A program made the position numbers and the translations under genes. A model generated the notes under the pieces. The model had not been told where the DNA came from and ran no database searches. It worked only from the letters and a program-made list of their open reading frames with translations. A stretch of 5,948 bases of DNA, from assembly GCA_002384725.1 (NCBI GenBank), contig DGBF01000125.1:1-5948 (forward strand), in the 5' to 3' direction. Within the stretch, counting starts at the first letter, position 1. The number at the start of each line of letters is the position of its first letter. Of this stretch, positions 1 through 5,948 are shown piece by piece. This DNA is from Flavobacteriales bacterium UBA4011 (GTDB lineage Bacteria; Bacteroidota; Bacteroidia; Flavobacteriales_D; Crocinitomicaceae).

Positions 1-2605
1 TGATCCTGATTCAAGTTATATTCTGGCCTTGGCTCCAAATGACGATGGTTCTAGTCCATTAATTAGTCTTCCGTTTGATTTTTGTTTTTATGGTGATACA
101 GTAAATAGCTGTTACATCAATAACAATGGAAATTTGACCTTTGGCTCGCCTATGGCCACGTTCAGTGCAACTGCATTTCCATCTAGTGGGAACCAAATCA
201 TTGCCCCATTTTGGGGAGATGTAGATACACGGGTTGACCCTTTAACTGGACTTCCGTTGGGTCAGGTTGTCTATAAAATAACGCCAACAGCTCTTTACGT
301 CAATTGGGAAGACGTAGGTTATTATAGTATTCAAGGGGATAAACGAAATTCATTTCAATTAATAATTACCGATGGAAATGACCCTGTGATTGATGGAGGA
401 AACGTCGCGTTTTGTTACAAAGATATGCAATGGACTACCGGGGCGGCATCTCAAGGAGTTAATGGTTTTGGAGGAGTCCCTGCAACTTGTGGGGCCAATA
501 AAGGAAATAACACTAATTACTTTTTAGTCGCACGTTTCGATCATCCCGGTACCGATTTTGACGGAGCGCTTGGTAATCCAGACGGTATCAGCTGGTTAGA
601 TTATAAAAGTTTCTTTTTTGATGTTTGTAACACCAACAATATTCCTCCAGTTCCAAACGGAGCATCTTCGTGTGATACTTTCAAAGTATGTTCAATCGGA
701 GATACAGCCGATGTACCTTTCATTTTCCTCTCGCCTGAGGCAAACCAATCTACTTCTATTGTTATAAATCCAGGTACATTAACGAATTTACAAGTCATTT
801 CAAACACGCCCGGAAATACTGCTTCAGCCGTTTTACGAGTTGCCGGTAGCGCGGCTTTTGTTGGTACTCATACGGTAACGGTTACAGCAACCGACAATGC
901 CGTGCCTCCAGGTGTGACAACTCTAAATCTTACCGTAATTATAGATTCTACAGGCACGTCTAATTTCAATCCCGTCATTGACCCAACCGCAGGCTGTGAT
1001 TCAGTTGTAACGGGTGTACTTAATGGGCCATACGACTCTTATCTTTGGGACAATCTTTTGTTAGATAGCTCAATAGTTATGGATTCGTCAATGTCTAACT
1101 TTGGCGTTACAGTAGAAAAAAATGGATGTTTTAAAAGAGTAAGTGCGAATTTTACAGTTGGTCAGCCCTTCAACTTTAATATTACTGGTAATACGGTAAT
1201 CTGTCCAGGGAATAATGCCAATCTTTTCCAAATTGCAGATTCAATAAATTACAGTTCGATCAGTTGGGGATTGTCAAATACAGCACTAGACACATTATGG
1301 AGTAATTATCTGGGAACAGGAACGTACTCTGTAACTGTAACTGACCAATATGGTTTATGCACGAAAACGAAACTTTTATTGGTCACCAATGTCACACCAA
1401 TTGTCCTTCAAAATGACACGGCTATGTGTAACAATAACATGTTGTTCTCCTATAATACAGGAGGTTCAGGATCAGGAGTTTGGTCGTATCTGCAGCCTTC
1501 ACCGGGGGCTCCTTTCTTCGCCTCTAATGCGTATATAAACACAATGGTTTCTTTTCCAACGACAGGAATTTATAACTTAATTTATACGGATGGGTTTTGT
1601 CCATATTCAGACACCATAACAGTAAATTATTCTGCAGCACCGGAAATTAATTTTAATAATCCAGATTATTTTATTTGTCCAGGCTTTGGGATCACGGAAA
1701 ATATTCAGTTGATAGATTCAGTTTTGCTTTCGAGTGCTTCGTGGGGGTTAACTAATCCAGGATTGGATTCGCTTTTCTCTGCAAGTTTACCCGTTGGCAC
1801 CTATACTTTAAACATTGCGAACTTGGTTGGTTGTACGAATGACACAACCTTCACTATAGAAACGCAAACGAAAATTCAAATCAATCAACTGAACACTTTG
1901 TGCGGTGATTCGGCTGATTTGGACATGAATTTTGGTGTTGAAACTGGAATTTGGACTCAATTATCCGGACCTGGAGTAGTCACTTTTTACCCGCCAGATT
2001 CTTTGCAAACTAATGCTGAATTCACCTTACCAGGAGTTTACTATATAGCTTATACGGAGCCAGTTTGTAACGATGCCGACACCTTAATGATCAATGTAAC
2101 CTTCTATCCTTATGTAGAAGTTGCGGATAAAATTGGGTGTATTGGCACTCCAGAAACATTTCAGGCTTTTGATGCTTGGCAAAATGTGGTGAGCTACACT
2201 TGGAGTAACGGACAGACAGGCCCTACAGCAATCTTCGATGAAGGAGGTTATCACTTAGTTACGGCGTATAACGCATGCGGAAATCATTCATGGCCATTCC
2301 TATTTGATACTCGTCCATGCAGTATTGAAATGCCTAATGTCTTTACACCAAACGGCGATAATGTTAATGCTATTTTCGGCCCGCTTCTGAATCAAAACGA
2401 ATCCTTTTTGGTCTTTACTTGTCAGATTTTAAACCGATGGGGAAATATAATGTACGAATTCAATGACATGTCAAAAGGTTGGAATGGTAAATCTCAAGGA
2501 GGAGAGGATGCCCAAGATGGTGTTTATTTCTATAAGATTTTTGCAAAAGATGTTTCGGGTAAAGAAATATACAAACAAGGATTCTTTCAATTGGTGAGAG
2601 ACTAA
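1..2605 (+). CDS. Secreted nidogen-like multidomain protein with type B T9SS C-terminal sorting domain (5' end outside window)
   Basis: The frame is open from base 2 with no stop, so the gene starts upstream; the TTG at 29 is unlikely to be the true start, and a signal peptide is expected outside the window. Residues are numbered from codon 29-31. About residues 12-200 form a nidogen-like (NIDO) domain: an NNNGNLTFG strand, IIAPFWGDVDTR, then a VNWEDVGYY strand. About 215-310 is a cadherin/Ig-like segment (GTHTVTVTATDN). Residues 323-750 hold six beta modules, each with one Cys pair: 323/367, 392/444, 467/524, 550/602, 625/680, 704/750; disulfides are inferred. Residues 768-858 match the CHU_C/TIGR04131 'gliding motility-associated C-terminal' domain (NVFTPNGDN, NRWGNIMYE, DGVYFYKI, ending QGFFQLVRD). 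By family knowledge, this domain directs export through T9SS and attachment to or release from the cell surface. The role is probably adhesion or extracellular binding; no catalytic motif is visible. Family assignment is firm, function is not. Confidence 0.9.
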   Translation, partial: DPDSSYILALAPNDDGSSPLISLPFDFCFYGDTVNSCYINNNGNLTFGSPMATFSATAFPSSGNQIIAPFWGDVDTRVDPLTGLPLGQVVYKITPTALYVNWEDVGYYSIQGDKRNSFQLIITDGNDPVIDGGNVAFCYKDMQWTTGAASQGVNGFGGVPATCGANKGNNTNYFLVARFDHPGTDFDGALGNPDGISWLDYKSFFFDVCNTNNIPPVPNGASSCDTFKVCSIGDTADVPFIFLSPEANQSTSIVINPGTLTNLQVISNTPGNTASAVLRVAGSAAFVGTHTVTVTATDNAVPPGVTTLNLTVIIDSTGTSNFNPVIDPTAGCDSVVTGVLNGPYDSYLWDNLLLDSSIVMDSSMSNFGVTVEKNGCFKRVSANFTVGQPFNFNITGNTVICPGNNANLFQIADSINYSSISWGLSNTALDTLWSNYLGTGTYSVTVTDQYGLCTKTKLLLVTNVTPIVLQNDTAMCNNNMLFSYNTGGSGSGVWSYLQPSPGAPFFASNAYINTMVSFPTTGIYNLIYTDGFCPYSDTITVNYSAAPEINFNNPDYFICPGFGITENIQLIDSVLLSSASWGLTNPGLDSLFSASLPVGTYTLNIANLVGCTNDTTFTIETQTKIQINQLNTLCGDSADLDMNFGVETGIWTQLSGPGVVTFYPPDSLQTNAEFTLPGVYYIAYTEPVCNDADTLMINVTFYPYVEVADKIGCIGTPETFQAFDAWQNVVSYTWSNGQTGPTAIFDEGGYHLVTAYNACGNHSWPFLFDTRPCSIEMPNVFTPNGDNVNAIFGPLLNQNESFLVFTCQILNRWGNIMYEFNDMSKGWNGKSQGGEDAQDGVYFYKIFAKDVSGKEIYKQGFFQLVRD
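1187..1660 (+). repeat. Internal protein repeat, copy 1 of a ~158-residue unit
   Basis: This stretch encodes residues 387-544 of the secreted protein. It contains two Cys-paired sub-modules: A (ICPG, SWGLSNTALDTLW, GTYSV, Cys392/Cys444) and B (Cys467, GVWS at Trp485, TGIYNLIYTDGFC with Cys524). The same landmarks recur about 158 residues later in copy 2. The similarity is clear in protein but largely eroded in DNA, so the duplication is old. The boundaries are approximate and were set five residues before the first cysteine. Confidence 0.8.
1661..2122 (+). repeat. Internal protein repeat, copy 2 of a ~158-residue unit
   Basis: This stretch encodes residues 545-698 and follows copy 1 directly. 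Sub-module A' has ICPG, SWGLTNPGLDSLF, GTYTL and Cys550/Cys602. Sub-module B' has Cys625, GIWTQL at Trp642, and PGVYYIAYTEPVC with Cys680. Offsets from copy 1 are 158 (first Cys), 158 (second), 158 (third) and 156 (fourth), so the order is A-B-A'-B'. It is slightly shorter than copy 1 because of small indels near the end. Confidence 0.8.
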
Positions 2606-2628
2606 AACGAAAGCATTATCAAAGAAAA

Positions 2629-2645
2629 ATCGCGATATTCGCGAT
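2629..2645. other. Perfect 7-bp hairpin in the gap before prmC
   Basis: ATCGCGA and TCGCGAT pair around a TAT loop. The core TCGCGA is itself palindromic and occurs twice. On the + strand the hairpin is followed by seven A residues (2646-2652), not T, so it is not a classical intrinsic terminator for the upstream gene. Read on the - strand it is followed by TTTTC, which is terminator-like in that direction, yet no - strand gene is credible nearby. It ends 8 bases before the prmC TTG and could also be a leader structure or a protein-binding palindrome. No Bacteroidota-type promoter (TTG and TAnnTTTG elements) was recognised in the 48-base gap. Confidence 0.4.
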
Positions 2646-2653
2646 AAAAAAAG

Positions 2654-3517
2654 TTGACCAAGCTTAGAAATATAAAACAAAAATTCGAAGAGAGGTTTCA
2701 CGAAAAGTGGACCTCTCTTTCTGTTCAATATCATTTTAAAGCAGTGGCAAGTCATCTTCTTCATTTCTCTTTTTCGGCAACCAATTTGCATTTGGACGAA
2801 GCGATTTCTGAAGAAAATGAAATTCTATTCAACCAAATTATCGAAGAACTAGATACAAATAAGCCTCTGCAGTATGTTCTAGGCGAAACCGTTTTTCGCG
2901 ATTGTCGCATTTTATGCGAACCAGACGCCTTAATTCCGCGACCAGAAACCGAAGAACTCGTTGACCTTGTTCTACAAACGGCCGATAGTTTCGATACACC
3001 AAAGATTTTGGATGTGTGCACTGGAACTGGATGCATTGCCATAGCGATTCAACAAGAACGACCAACTTCTATCGTTTTAGGGATAGATAAATTTGAGGAA
3101 GTTATCGCTTTAGCAAAACGGAACAATGTTTTGAACCATACGTCTGTCGATTTTTCAACCGCGGATGTCTTGAAGGCCATGGAAATGAAAAAATATGAAG
3201 ATGCTTCCTTTGATGTTTGGATTTCCAATCCACCCTACATCCCAATGCGTGACAAAGAATTGATGGAGGCAAATGTACTTATGTATGAACCCGAAGCAGC
3301 ACTTTTCGTGACTAATGGAGATCCTTTGTTGTTTTATCGAGAAATTGCAAAATCTGCTCAGAAAGGGTTGAAAAGCGGTGGATTTCTTTTTTATGAAATA
3401 CACGAAGATTTTGGACAAGAAACAATAGATTTGTTAACCCAAGAAAAATTCGAAAACATTCAACTTCATGCTGACTTACAATGTAAAAATAGGATGATTA
3501 GCGCGATGAAAAAATAA
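2654..3517 (+). CDS. prmC: Peptide chain release factor N5-glutamine methyltransferase PrmC (HemK)
   Basis: PrmC transfers a methyl group from S-adenosylmethionine to the glutamine of the GGQ motif in release factors RF1 and RF2, supporting efficient translation termination in the cytoplasm. The product has 287 residues; the E. coli protein has about 277. An N-terminal helical substrate-binding domain (about 1-85) leads into PLQYVLGE and PRPETEELV (Pro95 onward), a family hallmark. Motif I is D120-V-C-T-G-T-G126, with Cys122 where Gly is usual. The acidic SAM-ribose residue is probably Asp145 (GID). The catalytic NPPY motif is at 192-195. The start is TTG at 2654: an in-frame TAA at 2645 blocks extension, no in-frame ATG occurs until about residue 176, and this start puts PRPETE within four residues of its E. 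coli position. An A-rich stretch, not a Shine-Dalgarno, precedes it. The stop lies 1 base before ligA, suggesting coupled expression. Confidence 0.95.
   Translation: MTKLRNIKQKFEERFHEKWTSLSVQYHFKAVASHLLHFSFSATNLHLDEAISEENEILFNQIIEELDTNKPLQYVLGETVFRDCRILCEPDALIPRPETEELVDLVLQTADSFDTPKILDVCTGTGCIAIAIQQERPTSIVLGIDKFEEVIALAKRNNVLNHTSVDFSTADVLKAMEMKKYEDASFDVWISNPPYIPMRDKELMEANVLMYEPEAALFVTNGDPLLFYREIAKSAQKGLKSGGFLFYEIHEDFGQETIDLLTQEKFENIQLHADLQCKNRMISAMKK
2688..2719 (+). other. Strong hairpin within the first codons of prmC
   Basis: AAGAGAGGT (2688-2696) is perfectly complementary to ACCTCTCTT (2711-2719). Inside it, T2698-G2710 and CAC (2699-2701) with GTG (2707-2709) can extend the stem past a single bulged T, closing a GAAAA loop. 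The tail TTTCTGTTC is moderately U-rich, giving a weak terminator-like look on the + strand. It lies in codons 12-22 of prmC, where the protein still fits the family N-terminus, so it is coding sequence first. A regulatory role is speculative. Confidence 0.35.
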
Positions 3518-3518
3518 T

Positions 3519-5531
3519 ATGAATCCAGAAATTGCCCAAGAAAAAATTCAAAAATTAGCTAACGAAATTAGAAAGCTAAATCATGCGTATTATGTTGACA
3601 ATAAATCTATTGTTGCCGACTTTGAGTTTGATTCTATGCTCAAAGAATTACAAGATTTAGAACAGGAATTTCCAGAATTAAGTGATCCCAACAGCCCAAC
3701 GAAAAGAGTGGGAGGCGACATTACCAAGAAATTCAAATCCGTCGTTCATCGTTTTCCCATGCTCTCTTTGTCTAACACCTATTCCGAAGAAGAAATCGTA
3801 GAATGGGAAACGAGAATTAAAAAATTGGCGGAAGGTACTAATGATTATGTATGTGAGTTAAAATACGATGGTGTTGCTATCGGTATTCGTTACGAAAATG
3901 GTCAATTGACCCAAGCAGTTACACGAGGAGACGGCACCAAAGGCGAAGATGTGAGCACCAATGTTAAAACCATTCGAACCGTTCCTCTTCAATTGAACGG
4001 CGATTTCCCGCAAGACTTTGAAATTCGTGGTGAGATATTTTTTCCTTTGGAAAACTTCATAAAAATGAATGAAGCCCGTTTGGAATTGGGTGAGCCTGTT
4101 TTTGCTAATCCACGAAATTCTGCTTCCGGCACTTTGAAGTCGCAAGATTCTAAAGTAGTGGCAGATAGAGGTCTAGATTGCTTGCTTTACGGAGTTTATG
4201 GAGCAGATTTACCCTTGGAAGGACATTATGAATCGGTATTGAAAGCCAAGGAATGGGGATTTAAAATTCCATCGGCGGAGCATAATTATATCACAAAAGT
4301 AAATTCTATAGATGAAATAATGGATTTCATTCATTATTGGGATAAAAAACGCTCGGAATTGCCTTTTGAAATAGACGGTGTTGTTATAAAAGTGAACGAT
4401 TACAACATGCAAAACGAGTTGGGCTTCACTGCCAAATCACCTCGTTGGGCAATAGCCTATAAATTCAAAACTGAACGCGTTTCAACCGAATTGGAAACAG
4501 TGACTTACCAAGTTGGACGCACAGGAGCAATTACACCAGTAGCAAATTTGACAGCTGTGAATTTAGGAGGAACAGTTGTGAAACGCGCTTCTTTGCACAA
4601 TGCCGATCAAATAGCGAAATTAGATTTACACCAAAACGACACCGTTTTTGTCGAAAAAGGAGGAGAAATCATTCCGAAAATCGTTGGAGTGGACCTAAAA
4701 CTTCGAAAAAGTGATGAAAAAGTAAGGTTTCTTCAAAATTGTCCGGAATGTGACACACCTTTAATCCGAAAAGAAGGAGAAGCACAACACTTTTGTCCAA
4801 ACGAATTGGGTTGTCCGCCACAAATCAAAGGTAGAATCGAACATTTCATTGGTCGCAGAGCCATGGATATAGAGGGAATTGGAGCCGAAACGGTGGATGC
4901 ACTCGTTAATTTAGGTTTGATCCAAACGGCTGCAGATTTATATAGTTTAACCTTCGATGAAGTAGTTAAATTAGAGCGTATGGCCGATAAATCAGCGGAT
5001 AATCTGATAAAAGGAATTGAAAAATCGAAAGAAAATCCGTTTGAAAAAGTATTGTTTGGAATCGGAATTCGGTATGCAGGTGAAACGGTCGCTAAGAAGC
5101 TGGCTAAACGTTTCAAATCCATGGAGAACTTGAGCAAAGCGACCTATGATGAATTGGTCAATACCGACGAAATTGGAGAAGTAATCGCCATTTCTGTTCA
5201 GAATTTCTTCTTGGAAGAAAAGAATGTAGCATTCGTCAACCAATTGAAAGAAGCGGGTTTGAAACTTGAAATTGAGGAAAAAGAATTAGCCTCGGCAGCT
5301 TTGGAAGGAAAAATATTTGTCGTTTCGGGCGTTTTTCAAAAGTTTTCTCGTAACGAGTTAAAAGCAACAATAGAATCTAATGGTGGGAAAATAGGGTCTT
5401 CCATCTCTAAAAAGACGACATTTGTAGTCGCTGGCGAAAACATGGGGCCGGCTAAATTGCAGAAAGCGTCAGATTTGGGAATTGAAATTATTGACGAAGA
5501 TTCACTCATAAAAATGGTAGAAAATGGCTAA
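3519..5531 (+). CDS. ligA: NAD+-dependent DNA ligase LigA
   Basis: LigA seals 5'-phosphate/3'-hydroxyl nicks in duplex DNA during replication and repair, using NAD+ to adenylate an active-site lysine. The product is 670 residues, against 671 in E. coli, so it is complete. Domain Ia (about 1-70) carries YYV and DFEFD. The nucleotidyltransferase core has the KYDG motif with catalytic Lys115, then TRGDGT, EIRGE (Glu172), EIDGVVIK (Asp286, Lys291) and YKF (Lys315). The OB fold includes QVGRTGAITPVA and SLHNADQI. The zinc finger cysteines are 408, 411, 426 and 432, the same numbers as in E. coli. A helix-hairpin-helix region (about 440-585) includes DIEGIG and GIGIRYAGE. A BRCT domain fills about 593-670. 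All key residues are present, so the enzyme should be active. The ATG lies 1 base after the prmC stop, and the end overlaps the next gene by 8 bases, implying one transcript. Confidence 0.98.
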   Translation: MNPEIAQEKIQKLANEIRKLNHAYYVDNKSIVADFEFDSMLKELQDLEQEFPELSDPNSPTKRVGGDITKKFKSVVHRFPMLSLSNTYSEEEIVEWETRIKKLAEGTNDYVCELKYDGVAIGIRYENGQLTQAVTRGDGTKGEDVSTNVKTIRTVPLQLNGDFPQDFEIRGEIFFPLENFIKMNEARLELGEPVFANPRNSASGTLKSQDSKVVADRGLDCLLYGVYGADLPLEGHYESVLKAKEWGFKIPSAEHNYITKVNSIDEIMDFIHYWDKKRSELPFEIDGVVIKVNDYNMQNELGFTAKSPRWAIAYKFKTERVSTELETVTYQVGRTGAITPVANLTAVNLGGTVVKRASLHNADQIAKLDLHQNDTVFVEKGGEIIPKIVGVDLKLRKSDEKVRFLQNCPECDTPLIRKEGEAQHFCPNELGCPPQIKGRIEHFIGRRAMDIEGIGAETVDALVNLGLIQTAADLYSLTFDEVVKLERMADKSADNLIKGIEKSKENPFEKVLFGIGIRYAGETVAKKLAKRFKSMENLSKATYDELVNTDEIGEVIAISVQNFFLEEKNVAFVNQLKEAGLKLEIEEKELASAALEGKIFVVSGVFQKFSRNELKATIESNGGKIGSSISKKTTFVVAGENMGPAKLQKASDLGIEIIDEDSLIKMVENG

Positions 5532-5948
5532 TGCAGTTATCGGATCGAATGGAGAGAAGGTTATTGTGTTTTATACCTTCAGGGACAGTGAGGAATTTGC
5601 TAATTTCACTGAAGGCACAAAAAAACTGATCAGTGGGTCTATCCTACAGAGTTCTGTTTTCATTGTTTTTGTCGAAGAAGAAGCGCAAAAATCAAAACTT
5701 CCATATAGTGCTCGTTTCAATTATATAGCAAAAAAGGATTTCAATTTGTTGGGTCAAGTTAAAGACAAAGCGCTCAAAGAAAAACTAAAAACAGATTATG
5801 ATGTCCTGCTGGTTTTCGATCACATAGACGACAAATATGTAAAATTGATTAATAAGACAAAGGCAAGCAAACGAATCGTGAGCAGTTTAACAGAAGGAAT
5901 AAATTTTGACATTCGATTGAATTCTAGTTCAATTAGAATCGAACAAAT
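5524..5948 (+). CDS. DUF6913-like protein of unknown function (3' end outside window)
   Basis: An open frame starts at ATG 5524 and runs 141 codons to the window edge without a stop. It overlaps the last 8 bases of ligA in another frame, so translation is probably coupled. The visible part is a small, lysine-rich, probably cytoplasmic alpha/beta protein with no signal peptide or long hydrophobic segment. Alternating strands and helices can be inferred: KVIVFYTF, SVFIVFVEE, a KKDFNLLGQVK segment, YDVLLVFDHID, then KASKRIVSS and INFDIRLN. The 'aspartate/phenylalanine-leucine-G-x-k ... DvLl ... ka..riv' pattern, and the position next to ligA, recall the uncharacterised DUF6913 proteins of Bacteroidota. 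That match is from memory, not a search, and the function is unknown. The alternative ATG at 5531 is in another frame and stops after about 33 codons. Confidence 0.7.
   Translation, partial: MANAVIGSNGEKVIVFYTFRDSEEFANFTEGTKKLISGSILQSSVFIVFVEEEAQKSKLPYSARFNYIAKKDFNLLGQVKDKALKEKLKTDYDVLLVFDHIDDKYVKLINKTKASKRIVSSLTEGINFDIRLNSSSIRIEQ

Noticed and set aside
29..31. TTG at 29 as the true start of the secreted protein
   Set aside because: The frame stays open to the window edge, no signal peptide follows this codon, and the NIDO domain would begin almost at once; the gene is truncated by the window.
2654..2676. TTGACC followed by TATAAA as a sigma70-type promoter
   Set aside because: The spacing is only 11 bases, the TTG is the prmC start codon, and Bacteroidota use different promoter elements.
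2471..2791. 106-codon open frame on the - strand spanning the gap before prmC
   Set aside because: It overlaps the conserved T9SS domain codons and the prmC N-terminus and has no recognisable protein character. The terminator-like hairpin on its strand would fall inside it.
3585..3632. Tyr and Phe where E. coli LigA domain Ia has His23 and Tyr35
   Set aside because: The YYV and EFD forms are, to my knowledge, common in LigA of other bacteria including Bacteroidota, so they do not suggest a defective enzyme.
4733..5137. 134-codon open frame on the - strand inside ligA
   Set aside because: It lies wholly within a complete, well-conserved ligA on the other strand, resembles no family I know, and its composition is that of an antisense shadow.
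5531..5632. ATG at 5531 overlapping the ligA stop as a coupled start
   Set aside because: This frame stops after about 33 codons, while the ATG at 5524 opens a frame of 141 codons to the window end.

Overview
The window looks like a chromosomal segment from a member of the Bacteroidota, most likely the Flavobacteriia. The DNA is AT-rich. The first gene ends in the type B type IX secretion (T9SS) sorting domain, which is essentially confined to that phylum. Start codons are preceded by A-rich stretches rather than clear Shine-Dalgarno sequences, which is usual there. A Fluviicola/Crocinitomicaceae-like origin is possible but is only a guess from protein style.

Layout, all on the + strand. Bases 1-2605 hold the 3' part of a large secreted multidomain protein: a nidogen-like (NIDO) domain, a cadherin/Ig-like segment, six cysteine-paired beta modules and a C-terminal T9SS sorting domain. 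Four of the six modules are two copies of a tandemly duplicated unit of about 158 residues. A 48-base gap containing a perfect 7-bp hairpin follows. Then come prmC (2654-3517, release factor glutamine methyltransferase, TTG start), ligA (3519-5531, NAD+-dependent DNA ligase, complete) and the 5' part of a small gene resembling the DUF6913 family (5524 to the window end).

prmC, ligA and the DUF6913-like gene are packed tightly (1-base gap, then 8-base overlap). They are probably co-transcribed and translationally coupled, although translation termination and DNA joining have no direct functional link. The secreted protein probably belongs to a separate transcription unit, but no classical + strand terminator lies in the gap, so read-through into prmC is possible. 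Two hairpins flank the weak TTG start of prmC and could affect its expression.

I see no mobile element, CRISPR array, tRNA or rRNA, and no convincing evidence of a new defence or mobile system. The most interesting items are the internal duplication in the secreted protein, the structured region around the prmC start, and the uncharacterised gene coupled to ligA.
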